A stretch of 64,000 bases of DNA from positions 17,862,576-17,926,575 of the forward strand of contig OZ024722.1 of NCBI GenBank assembly GCA_964016875.1. Direction: 5' to 3'. This DNA comes from Fallopia convolvulus. Lineage: Eukaryota; Streptophyta; Magnoliopsida; Caryophyllales; Polygonaceae. Each line of letters opens with the position of its first letter. Positions within the stretch are counted from its first letter, which is position 1. Below are positions 10,213 to 20,201 of this stretch, one piece after another. Both the position numbers and the translations under genes were made by a program. The notes below the pieces were generated by a model, which was not told the origin of the DNA, made no database searches, and was given only the letters and a program-made list of their open reading frames with translations.

Positions 10213-11936
10213 CCCTGGCAGAAGACAACGAAATTTCAGCCTTTGAATATCTTGAGGAAGTGTTGAAGACGGAGCCAGAAGAACCAATTCTAATCCCTGC
10301 TGAACCGTCCCCAAAACTTAAACCCCCGCCAGACTCCCTCAGGTATGAATTCCTTGGTCCTAATTCAACTTTGCCTGTCATCATAAATGCTAAATTAAAT
10401 GATGAAGAAGTAGGAAAACTCCTGAATGTGCTTAGGATGCATAGGAAAGCCATAGGCTACTCCCTAGATGATATAACTGGCATATCCCCTTCCCTTTGCA
10501 TGCATAGGATATACATGGAGGATAATCATAAACCCACCATAGAGCATCAATGTAGGTTAAATCCTAACATGAAGGATGTAGTTAAAAAGGAAATTATTAA
10601 ATTACTTGATGCTGGGATCATATTTCCTATATCGGACAGCCAATGGGTAAGTCCGGTCCATGTAGTCCCAAAGAAAGGAGGGATGACTGTTTTAGAAAAT
10701 GAAAAGGGAGAGCTTATTCCGACTAGAACCACCACTAGTTGGAGGATGTGCATTGATTATAGGAAGCTTAATAGTGCTACTAGAAAAGATCATTTTCCGC
10801 TTCCTTTTATTGACCAGGTGTTAGAACGCTTAGCCCAGCATGATTATTTCTGTTATTTAGATGGCTACATCGGTTTTTGGCAGATTCCTATTCACCCTGA
10901 TGATCAGGAGAAAACAACCTTTACATGTCCCTATGGAACCTTTGCTTATAAAAGAATGCCATTTGGGCTTTGCAATGCCCCTGCTACCTTTCAAAGATGT
11001 ATGATGGCCATTTTTCGGATATGATAGAGGATATTGTAGAGGTTTTCATGGATGACTTTTCTGTTTATGGTTCTTCATTTGATTCTTGTCTTGCTAACCT
11101 TGCACGAGTGCTTAAAAGATGTGAAGAAACCAATCTTGTGTTAAATTGGGAAAAGTGTCATTTCATGGTTCAAGAGGGGATAGTACTAGGACACCTTGTC
11201 TCTAAAAGAGGGATAGAAGTAGATAGAGCAAAAATTGAGCTTATTGAAAGACTACCTCCTCCTTCTTCTGTAAGAGACATTAGGAGTTTCCTTGGGCATG
11301 CTGGTTTTTACAAACGGTTTATTCAAGATTTTTCTAAGATAGCTAAACCTTTGACTAACCTACTAATGAAAGATGTAGTGTTTGAGCTGTCTCCAGAATG
11401 TCTTGAAGCATTTTACAAGTTACGAGCTGCCCTCGTATCTGCCCCCATTATGCAGTCCCCTGATTGGACATTGCCTTTCGAGATTATGTGTGATGCTAGT
11501 GACTATGCAGTTGGCGCAGTCTTAGGGCAACGGAAGGACAAAAAGCTCCATGCCATCTATTACGCCAGTAAGACGCTGGATGAAGCGCAGAGTAAGTATA
11601 CCACAATAGAGAAGGAGTTCCTTGTTGTGGTATTTGCCTTTGAAAAATTCCGGTCCTACCTTGTTGGATCCAAAGTGATTGTTTATATTGACGATGAGGT
11701 CGTTAGATACTTAATGGCTAAAAAGGATGCCAAACCTAGATTGCTTCGTTGGATGCTCTTACTCCAGGAATTTGACCATGAAATAAGAGATAAAAAGGGA
11801 GCAGAATATCTAGTGGAGCATCACTTATCCAGATTGCCAGTAGGGCATATCACCGAGTCCAACAATGAGGTACCAATAAACGATTCCAGACCTGACGAAC
11901 ACCTACTGCTGAACGAGGTCGAACTCCATAAGACTC

Positions 11937-12116
11937 TCGTCACCGACCCCTTTAGGGTCGTTAACGAGGTGCCGAGGCTGGAAGGCGCAAATTACAAGGA
12001 TAAACTTTCAGAATGGGTCGGCATGATAGTCAATCAGGTCGTTACTGAGCCACGGGAGGTCGTTACCGAGGATAAAATAATGACTCCAAGCTCGTTAACG
12101 ACCCATCCAGGTATGA
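11937..12116 (+). repeat. Near-palindrome module in Athila-2 RNase H-integrase linker
   Basis: Units lie at 11937 and 11958 (21 bp), 12039 and 12060 (21 bp), and 12092. The last is followed by CCATCCAG|GTATGATTTCTG, the donor-like tail. In protein this gives VVTEP-like repeats. Athila-3 has the equivalent at 46976-47174. Confidence 0.8.
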
Positions 12117-13530
12117 TTTCTGAAACCAAACTAGCTCAAATCAATTCCATTCCTTCGCCTACTTCTACTTCTTCTTCCTCAATATCAATCCATGCTGTTA
12201 GAGGGTCAAAAGCCCCTTGGTTTGCGGATTTTGCTAACTATCTTGCGGGAGGCGTGGTTCCCGAGGGCCTTACCCCACAAAAGAAGAAGAAATTTCTCCA
12301 TGATGTAAAACAGTACTATTGGGATGATCCCTACTTGTTTAAGCAAGAGAGCGATCACCTTTTTAGGCGTTGTGTTCCAGAAGAGGAGATCGAGAATGTC
12401 ATCCGTCAATGTCACACACTTCCAACTAGAGGCCATGCAAAAGGATTCAAAACTACGGCGAAGATTCTTCAAAGTGGTCTCTATTGGCCAACCATGTTCA
12501 AGGATGTGCAAGCTTATGTGACAGCATGTGATGGATGTCAACGCTCAGGCAACATCACTTGGAGACATGAAAATCCATTAACCGAGATATTAGAGGTTGA
12601 GCTATTTGATGTATGGGGCATTGACTTCATGGGACCGTTTCCTGCATCAGGCCCCTACAAGTACATCTTAGTTGCGGTCGACTATGTCTCCAAGTGGGTG
12701 GAAGCTGTTGCTACAAGGACTAACGACGCCAAGACTGTGGCTAAATTCATCAAGACCAACATTTTCCCTAGGTTCGGTGTTCCAAGGGTCCTTATCAGTG
12801 ATGGTGGTTCCCATTTCATTGAGCGGAGTTTTGAAGAACTTTTGGCTAAGTATGGGGTATCCCATCGGGTGGCAACACCCTATCATCCCCAAACTAGTGG
12901 CCAGGTTGAAGTTTCAAACAGGCAAATAAAGAGCATATTGGAGAAGACAGTCTCCCGTTCTAGGAAGGATTGGTCCCCCAAATTGGATGACGCTCTGTGG
13001 GCATATAGGACAGCATACAAGACACCTCTACGCACAACTCCTTATAATCTAGTGTATGGCAAGGCATGTCATTTACCAGTCGAGATGGAGCATAAAGCAT
13101 TATGGGCTCTAAAGGAGCTCAACATGAACCTCGACGCGGCGGGAGCAAAAAGATTCATGGACTTGCAAGCATTAGAAGAACTGAGGTTGAAGGCGTATGA
13201 AAATGCTGAAATTTACAAGGAGCGCACTAAAAGGTGGCATGATCGGAAATGAGTGCCCAAAACTTATTACGTCGGCGACAAGGTACTTCTTTTCAACTCT
13301 AGACTCTGATTATTCCCAAGGAAGCTCAGGACACGATGGAGTGGGCCATTCGTGGTTCATCACATTTATCCTCATGGAGCGGTAGAGTTGATCGATAACC
13401 GAGGTGTAATCTTCAAAGTTAATGGGCACCGGCTCAAGAAGTTCCATGAACAACCCGACCCGAACGAAGAGATCAGAGTTACCATGGCTCTCACATCATC
13501 GGACTAGTCAAAGGAGCACGTCGGGTTGAC

Positions 13531-13563
13531 GACGTTAAAAATAGCGCTTACGGGAGGCAACCC
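13531..13563 (+). other. Conserved post-pol non-coding block (Athila-2)
   Basis: GACGTTAAAAATAGCGCTTA followed by CGGGAGGCAACCC lies about 25 bases after the pol stop. The same block, nearly identical, lies at 49910-49941 (Athila-3) and on the minus strand at about 21004-21040 (Athila-1). Its survival in all three copies points to a cis-acting role. Confidence 0.8.
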
Positions 13564-13876
13564 CCTTTTTAGTATAGAATTAGATTTTTTCTCTTTTTTA
13601 GACTCTTTTTCTTAGCTTTCTTTTGATTCCTTTTTAGTAGTTTTTAGGATAGAAATTAAGATTAAATTTTGAGCTAACAAGATGCAGGAGAAGGGATCGA
13701 AAAATCACTTCAAAGAGGCTACGGTGGCTCGTTAACGACCCACCCAGGGTCGTTAACAACCCAGTCCGAATGACCCGATTCGGCAAAAACGGGCAGGTAA
13801 GTTTTTTTAACCTAGTCTATCTTTTTCACTACCCTAGCCGCCGCCCCCTCTACCCCTTCCTATCCCTTCCCTCTCC

Positions 13877-13883
13877 TATATAA
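13877..13883 (+). promoter_or_regulatory. Candidate internal TATA box upstream of env-like ORF
   Basis: TATATAA lies in a C/T-rich stretch and is followed by a CCTTCC/CCCTC pyrimidine leader of plant promoter character, then donor and acceptor signals and the env-like ATG. This suggests a dedicated transcript for the second ORF. It is an inference from layout only. Confidence 0.45.
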
Positions 13884-14755
13884 CCCTCTTACCCCTTCCA
13901 AAAATCCACCCTCAAATCCTCCCAAATCCAACCTTCTCAAAAACTCAACCAAAAATCTTGAAGACCCCCTCCCACCGATCGGAATCCCGCGCCAACCATC
14001 ACCGAGCAACCGTCGTTATCGAAACCCGAAAACCCTTCCCTCCATCGTCGAAGATCCGAGCTTTCGATAACCCTCACCGAGCTTGTTACTCACCCAATTT
14101 CCGACTCCTTGTTCTTCAAATTTCTCGGTTCTCCGGTATGTTTTCTAAACCCTAACTCGAAATTGCATGATTTATGGTATTTAGGGTAGAAATTTCATGT
14201 CTAGAATTGAGTTCATATAGAGGATCGATGTTCATGGTTGGAATTTTGCCCATGAAAGTTTGATTTTGCTTCGTAATTCTAGATCTAGAGATGGATATTC
14301 ATGTTAGATATCTCATTGAGAAAAGTTGATTGTGAAAAGCATGAATTTTTCTTGTTCTAGTATCAAGATGCAAACTTAGCATGTTAAAATCTTTTCGGGT
14401 AAAAATTTAGCATGATCGGGATGGGTAATCGAGCAAGTATGGGGTGCGTATATCCGATTGTGTGACTAGTGAGGAGTATAGAGGATTGCATGCTTGATTT
14501 TGGCTTGATTTTTACGGTAGATTTAAACTCGGAATTCTGCGATTTTGTTCTCGGCGGCTCGTTAACGACCCATCCAGGCTCGTTAACGACCCTGCATAGC
14601 TTCAACGTTCAATAACCAATCCAGATTCGTCAACGACCCAATTGGGTAGTTTACGAATAATTCCGAGGATGTTTCGAGACCAAGTATGGGGTCTCTTGCC
14701 TATCTATTTTGAGTAGATCTTATCTTGGAAAATTCTTGATTATTTTGTAGATCTC

Positions 14756-16351
14756 ATGGCAAGTTCAAGCAGACCCGCTACCCGAGCTCAGAAGAAGAGA
14801 AGGAACCAGAGGTCCCCATCTCCACCTCGCATGGACAACGTGATTTTGAGTACTCAAGGCCAAGTGCATCAATACCGTGCCATTCTAGTGAAAGACCACA
14901 ACACCCGTTGGTTCTCGAAGTCCAGTGCTATAAACACGGGGATCTACACGGACGTCAAGGAGGCCTTCCTTATCCTTGGTGCATCCCATCTCCTGAAGAA
15001 GGAGAATTTACCACACTTTCCGTCCCTCACATCCGAGTTTCTGGCCACTCTAGAGACTAGCTTCCCATCGAAGACTTCGGCGGGACGAATCCGGTTTCGT
15101 CTCGGTAATGTGAGCCATGAGTTCACCATGGCAGAGTTCAATGCAATCCTAGAACTTCCAAATCCGTCTAGAGACTACAGGGTGACTAGGACATGGAGCT
15201 ACATCACTGGGGAAGAACAATCCTCCACAACGGCATTATCTGGGGCAAGCATCATCAACCCCATTTTTAGGATCATTCTCCGAGTCCTAGCCGCTATGTT
15301 TTGGCCAAAGAGAGAGTTGAACAGGCCAACAAGGACGGAAGTTGCTTGTCTCCGCACCATCCTTTTCGAGGAGCCCGACCCCTTGAATTTGGGGTATGAA
15401 TGGCTCTACTACGTCGAGAAATCAACCAAGTCCAAGGAGGTTTGGTGTGGCAACTTGGTTAGCCTTTTGGCTAAAAACCTTGGAGTTGACCTCACTCGCT
15501 ACACACCGGCCCACGCTCAACTCCTCAACAAGAACTATTGGTATAGCTCCGCTATTTTTATTCAAGCCGAGGGCGGATTCAAAGTAAAAGTTCAAGACCG
15601 CTTCGTTAGGCCTACCCTCGACAAGCTGGAGTTACTCTATGTACCAAATTGGTACGAGGCGTGGACGGGGCATGCTTACCCGTTAGAGCCTAAGCCGGAG
15701 GATGAGCTATCACTACGGCCGTGTGAGACAAGATTTGAGCGAGAAGGTAAAGCAATGAATGAAGATGAAGATGAAGATGAGGATACCGAGGTAGTTGGCG
15801 ATGACACTGAAGAAGCCGACACCGAGGGAGGAACTGAGGAGCTAAACCTCAAAGATGAAGACCTCGACACGGAAGTATTGGGCAGCAACATCCTCGTTGA
15901 CGATCCCACCAGGCTCGTTAACGACCATTTCCAGCCTCCTCCCTACATTCCTCACGAGGCACCCAGCTTCGTTAACGAGGCGCCGAGAGCTTCTGTCGAC
16001 CCACCGCCAGCTCCTACCGACCCTCAGTCCTATGGACTCATGCCATACAACCCAGTGCTGTACCAAGATCATTTCCAGCCTCACTATCCACCACCTCCTC
16101 AGCCCGAGTACACAGGATCGAGTATGCCACCACCATGAGCCGAGGATCTTTCTGCTCAGATGCAACAGCTTCACCTCCAGCAAGACCATATTCATCGGAG
16201 GATGGACAGATGGGAGACCGTCTATTCTGCTCGCATGTCGATGGAGGATGAGAGGCATCGTTAGAGAGAGGCGGATGATGTTGAGCGTTGGAGGACGATG
16301 TATGACTTCATGGGTACCTTTGAGCAGTACTTTCCTCCACCAAACCAGTGA
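14756..16351 (+). pseudogene. Athila-2 env-like (ATHILA ORF-1-like) second ORF, two late stops
   Basis: It starts at the ATG after an acceptor-like TTTTGTAG. The first 460 residues are open. In-frame TGA at 16136 and TAG at about 16262 precede the final TGA at 16349-16351. The protein has a basic N-terminus (KKRRNQRSPSPPRMD), a conserved core (LVKDHNTRWF, FRLGNVSHEFTMAEFN, PNWYEAWT), an acidic region of runs of Glu and Asp, near-palindrome-encoded linkers, and a Gln-rich C-terminal coiled coil. No signal peptide or membrane segment is visible, so envelope function is unlikely. The position after pol and the relation to Athila-3 51066-52630 identify it. Function unknown. Confidence 0.8.
15894..15978 (+). 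repeat. Near-palindromes within Athila-2 env-like ORF
   Basis: TCGTTGACGA (15894) and TCGTTAACGA (15915) are 21 bp apart. A degenerate unit at 15948 and TCGTTAACGA at 15969 are also 21 bp apart. They sit in the acidic/proline linker. Confidence 0.8.
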
Positions 16352-18025
16352 TTCAGCCTGAAGATGAAGTTTTTCCTTGTTTTCCACTTTTGAGACTTTG
16401 TAAGTTTTTATGTTTTTCTTTTTCTTATTTTTATCTTTGTTTGTTTTCTTTTCTATTTCTTTTCCTTCTTCTTATTTTTCTTACAGTAGGGACACTGTAA
16501 TTTTAAGTATGGGGTGGGAGAAAATAGAAAACTTGTTGTCTTATGTGTTTATGTGTTTTAAGTAGTTTCGAAAAAATAAAAAATTGAAAAATTTGAAAAA
16601 AAAATCTAAAAAAGAGTTTAGAATTGATAGATATCCCTTCCTTAGGTTCTATGATAGTAGTTGCTAGCTTAATCATATAATTCCTTGCAAGCACGTCTTT
16701 AATAGTATAGCCGGATTCTTAACTTGAAATTATTTTTAGAAGAAGATAGCATTTGATGAAATTGAGCACATATACTTTATAGCATAAGTGATGCAAGCCA
16801 ACAAAAATTGTTACCTAGTGAGGAATTTTTGGCCTTATAGGGAGAACATCAATAAATCCCTCTTCTTTTCTTGTGTGATTTACTCTCTATATGCATATTA
16901 TCTCTTGGAATTGTGATGGTTATCTATTTCTTGAGACCCATATGGGATTTACAGTTCATTACTTGTGAAAATCATATGATGGAGAACTTACTTTTTTTTA
17001 AGCCCTAATGTTCCCTACCCACCTTTACATAATCCTTCTTTTGATAGCCAATTCTAGCCTGAAGCCTTTTATTTTTAAGCTCCACAAAATTGTTCCCTAG
17101 CCGAGATAAGCTTGACCCTATCCAGGGATTAGGACTTAGATTGGAGAGGTATTTTTGTTGAGTGTAAAAAAGAGGAGTGACATATACTGTTTGCTATGAT
17201 TGAGGGATTATTGGGAAGGGTAGATTGGAAGTCTCTTGTTTAAATTGTAAAAAGATCTCTTGATAAGTAAAAGATGCACAAAATAAAGTTGTTTGTTGGA
17301 GAAAAGGAAAAAGAAAAAGGAGTACACGATGAAGCTCGTTAACGACTCTGAAGTGAGCTCGTTAACGAGGCAGCGAGAAGAGAAGAAGGAAGTTCAAAGT
17401 GCATATGTGTTTATAGATAATATCAGAGATTCTTTTATTTCTTATGAGACTTTCTAGGATGTGTTGGGTGAGTAAAATGAGTGTGCATAATGAGAGAGTG
17501 AATTTGGTATGTTTTTATGAGAGTTTTTGAAGTTATGTGTGAGTTTTTAGGAGTCTTTTGATTCCCGGATATTATTAGCACCACATAGCCAAAATATTTT
17601 CCATGCCTTATTGTTTTTACCAAGCCCCATTACAGCCCGGCCGAATGGAAGCTTCTATGAAGTTTTTCATTGAGCCTAAGTTGCTCTTGATGATTTTTGC
17701 TTGTTTTGACAAATCTTGGGTGGAGAGTATTGGTGATATAAGTTCCAATTTCTATGAGTTTTTTGTATATAAGATGAGTTGAGAGATTGAATTTATAAGC
17801 CTAAACACTTGAGAGTTGAGTGAAACACATTATATCCCTTGTGAGGTTGAATTGTATTTTCTTATGTCTATTTGTGTGATGACATTAATAATCCTTTGCT
17901 ATATTTTTCTCATGTGTAGATGTTGCTTTTTAGATGATGGCTATATCTTGATAAGTATGTTTGTTTGGTTTTGGTTATTGTTTAGTGATTGCTTGAGGAC
18001 AAGCAAGTTTAAGTATGGGGTATTT
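16352..18025 (+). other. Athila-2 3' untranslated region and pre-LTR tract
   Basis: This stretch is AT-rich with no credible coding frame. An AAGTATGGGGTGGGAGAAAA tract at about 16505 and the pre-LTR tract AAGTATGGGGTATTT at 18011-18025 are the polypurine-type signals. The second touches the 3' LTR and probably primes plus-strand synthesis. Near-palindromes lie at 17336 and 17359. The segment aligns with 52631-54314 of Athila-3. Confidence 0.75.
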
Positions 18026-19399
18026 TGATGTTCGTGTTTTTAGTATAGTTTTTAATAGGTTTTTATTTGTTTGTTAGGTTTAGTTTTGATAAGTTTAGGT
18101 TTAGTTTTATGTGTTTTTGGATAGTTTTGTATATTTTCATAGAAAGTATGGAAGCTACTCTATTTTGTGTATTTTGTAGGTTTTAGCAAGGAAAAGGTGC
18201 TATATGGAGCTGAATTTGGAGTGCTACAGTGAAAGACGGAGGAATACAAGTTTGAAGAAGTCAGAGTCCAAGATTTACGAGATGAAGTGTGGAAGAAACC
18301 AAGCCCCGGCTCGTTAACGAGGCTGTGAGAGCTCGTTAACGAGGCCACGTGATAGAAATTTCGAGGTTTAACTTTGTAACTCACCGATCCTGTGCGGGAA
18401 ATTCTTTCCGTGTCGGTAGAGTATCTTTTTATGATTTTTAGGGTTATTATATTATGTATTTTAGGTCTTGTTATCTTTTTAGATTTTATTTCTATCTTTT
18501 AGGTTTTATTTCTATCTTTTTAGGAAAGTTTTTATCTTCTAGCCTTATTAGTTTTAGCCTTTTTAGTATAAATAGCCCTCTTGTTTAGCCTAGAAAGGGG
18601 GGGAGATTTTTTAGAGAGAGATTTTTAGGAGGATCGATTGAAGGAGAGGATCGGAGTCGAGTCGGAGGTCGGTGAACGAAAGTTACCGAGTTCATTGATC
18701 GAGATTTTGGTTCGGTACTTTGCATATTTTCGGTTTCTTCTGATTTTCTGTAAGACAATATTTTGTTATTAGTTTGAGTAGTAATTTGTTTTCAATAGTT
18801 TCTTTTAAATGATTTTTTGTTTCATAGTTATGATTAGTGAGTAGTCTTCTTTTCTAGGATCGGGGTTAAGCCCGACATAGTTGAGCATGTTTGATAAGTG
18901 AGATTGTGTGTTGAATGCCTTTTATCTATTATCAAGATTGTTTGTTGTGTTTATACCGAGATAAAAGTTGAGGTAATTTGAGTTTTTAACTTGATTGAAA
19001 GAGAAAGTTAGTAACTTGAGGGTTGATGTTGTTTGAATACGAAAGTTTCAAGCTTTAGATCCAAAACAAGCAATTAAGTGAATTAGGATGCGAAAGTAGG
19101 TTAATTTACTTAAATAGTCAACAAAAGTTGATGAATCTATCTGTTTAAAGGCATAATCTTATCTTCTTACAAGTTTATCTGCTTGGCTATGTTGTGGTGT
19201 CCCTAGTCCTAGATTTTTGTTTTTATTTGAATTATTTTAAAGTGAATTTCGTTGCTGAGTTACTTGGCTCGGTACCGAATTTATTTAGGTCGTTAGTTAA
19301 GTCTTTTTGTTTGCTTTTAAGTCAAGACCCCGCTATTGTGATATACTCAGCGGGGTCTTGACTTATAAATTTATTTGTTGTCAAGAAACCCTATCAACA
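18026..19399 (+). repeat. Athila-2 3' LTR (1374 bp)
   Basis: TGATGTTCG...TATCAACA ends, as in the 5' LTR. About 105 bp shorter, because the segment corresponding to about 7340-7490 is replaced by a short sequence that creates a perfect 17-bp inverted repeat (19318-19334 and 19349-19365). Near-palindromes lie at 18311 and 18333 and at 19269. Confidence 0.93.
19318..19365. repeat. 17-bp perfect inverted repeat (hairpin) unique to Athila-2 3' LTR
   Basis: TAAGTCAAGACCCCGCT at 19318-19334 is the exact reverse complement of 19349-19365, with a 14-base loop. Only the right arm exists in the 5' LTR, so the left arm is new. It replaces about 100 bp. Confidence 0.85.
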
Positions 19400-19404
19400 G
19401 TCGT
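19400..19404. repeat. Target site duplication GTCGT (right) of Athila-2
   Basis: GTCGT matches 6063-6067. Confidence 0.92.
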
Positions 19405-19440
19405 TCCATCCTGATTCTCTCTCTGCCCCTGTTTATCAAA

Positions 19441-19840
19441 TCAATGAACTTTCCTAGAACCTTCTGAGACGACAAACGAAGCTAATGGATCCGGCTCAAA
19501 GCCGAACGACTCGGCCTGCCATTTCTTGAACACCGCGGCCAAGTTCTGGTCGGATTCGGCGGCGGAAGTCTAGTCGTTGTGATCTTGGTGGTTGTGTTCG
19601 TCCTTTCACGAATCGATCTTCGGTTTCATCGCCTGCATGAACATCGACATCTGAGGAGAGGTGACCGGAGAGAAGAGCGGGATTGCGACATTCCACTCCA
19701 TCGACTGGTTGATCTGTAGCGACGCCAAGCGACTCGGTTGGCTTCTCCGGCTGGAGGATTCGATGGCTACCATGGATTAGCTACGGAGAAGAGCGGGATG
19801 GCTGCCATGGATTAGCTGCCATTGATTGATTCACCATGGA
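19441..19840 (-). pseudogene. Captured host-gene fragment inside MULE-1
   Basis: On the minus strand, a frame from about 19745 to the stop at 19441-19443 has protein-like composition: a QSMEWNVAIPLFSPVTSPQ stretch, then MKPKID, then a QNLAAVFKKWQAESFGFEPD stretch. It is interrupted by TGA (about 19607) and TAG (about 19571). Each could come from a Trp codon TGG by G-to-A change. An ATG with an NQSMAANPWQPSRSS stretch lies upstream near 19840, in another frame. GC content is well above that of the flanking retroelements. I do not recognise the source gene. Confidence 0.5.
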
Positions 19841-20076
19841 AGAGATGGGGTAAAACTCATTTCTGGTCTGGGTTTTTTTGTTTTAATAAAAAAAATTATT
19901 TCACCTTTTTTTGGTAGAAAAAATTAGTTCATCTTTAAGTGATGTGGCAAGTTTTGGCTTATGTGGCATAAATTAGGCTTATGTGGCAAATTTTGATCTT
20001 ATGTGGCCCACATGTGGACAAAAAATTAGGATATGTCAGTGCGCGTGTTTTACACTCAATAAGGTTGTCAACGAAG

Positions 20077-20191
20077 AGGTGTTTAATAAGTCCAAATTAT
20101 TAAGTTTATGTGTTCAATAGGTCCAAACCAAAGGTGAGGTGTTAAAATGACCAATTTGCACAAGTACAAGGGGTTGTATATGTTTTGAGCC
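20077..20191 (-). repeat. MULE-1 right terminal inverted repeat
   Basis: Inverted copy of 5631-5745, ending TGTTTTGAGCC. The target duplication TTTAATGAAA follows at 20192-20201. Confidence 0.85.
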
Positions 20192-20201
20192 TTTAATGAA
20201 A

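Larger units (their letters stand above)
7662..13507 (+). pseudogene. Athila-2 gag-pol polyprotein, interrupted
   Basis: One long frame is broken by stops at 8268, 8376, 13250 and 13307 and by a frameshift near 11015-11020. Gag spans 7662 to about 9110, with coiled coil near 7780-7900. Its knuckle has lost the first Cys (RQECGSSAHSTSAC where the relatives have CQEC). Protease (CDLGASASLVPLSIW) lies near 9680. RT has YRKLNSATRKDHFPLPF and a VFMDD box at 11041-11055. RNase H begins CDASDYAVGAVLG. Integrase has the zinc-finger Cys pair CDGCQ, then DVWGIDFMGPF, LISDGGSHF and HPQTSGQVEVSN, giving D, D and E. The RNase H YTDH motif is changed to YIDD. The start is the ATG 95 bases after the PBS. 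The product can no longer be made whole. Confidence 0.93.
13508..14755 (+). other. Athila-2 leader between pol and env-like ORF, with candidate promoter and intron
   Basis: It opens with a conserved block at 13531-13563 that also follows pol in Athila-1 and Athila-3. A near-palindrome pair (13729, 13750), a donor-like CAG|GTAAGT with GT at 13797 and a pyrimidine-rich segment with TATATAA at 13877 come next. A second donor-like CTCCG|GTATGT lies at about 14133. A branch-like AT-rich interval ends at an acceptor-like TTTTGTAG at 14743-14750, six bases before the env-like ATG. Another near-palindrome pair is at 14559 and 14580. Confidence 0.65.
6068..19399 (+). mobile_element. Athila-2: near-complete Athila-type Ty3/gypsy element
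   Basis: From left to right it has a 5' LTR (6068-7546), tRNA-Asp-type PBS (7550-7567), gag-pol (7662-13507), leader with candidate promoter and intron (13508-14755), env-like ORF (14756-16351), long 3' untranslated region with pre-LTR tract, and 3' LTR (18026-19399). The target duplication is GTCGT. Several in-frame stops and one frameshift inactivate it. It is the innermost and so the most recent insertion of the left nest. Its near-palindromes mostly use the GTTAAC core, unlike its two relatives. Confidence 0.93.
5631..20191. mobile_element. MULE-1: non-autonomous Mutator-like element with captured gene fragment
   Basis: TIRs of about 115 bp at 5631-5745 and 20077-20191 both start GGCTCAAAACATATACA and stay closely similar throughout. 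A 9-10-bp target duplication flanks them. Without nested Athila-2 the element is about 1.2 kb and shows no transposase. Its GC-richer right interior (about 19400-19860) holds what looks like a degraded host coding fragment on the minus strand, as in a Pack-MULE. It inserted into the 3' untranslated region of Athila-1. Confidence 0.8.

Noticed and set aside
14756..16351. Retroviral-type envelope glycoprotein
   Set aside because: No signal peptide, membrane span or furin-like site is visible. The env-like label rests only on position after pol.
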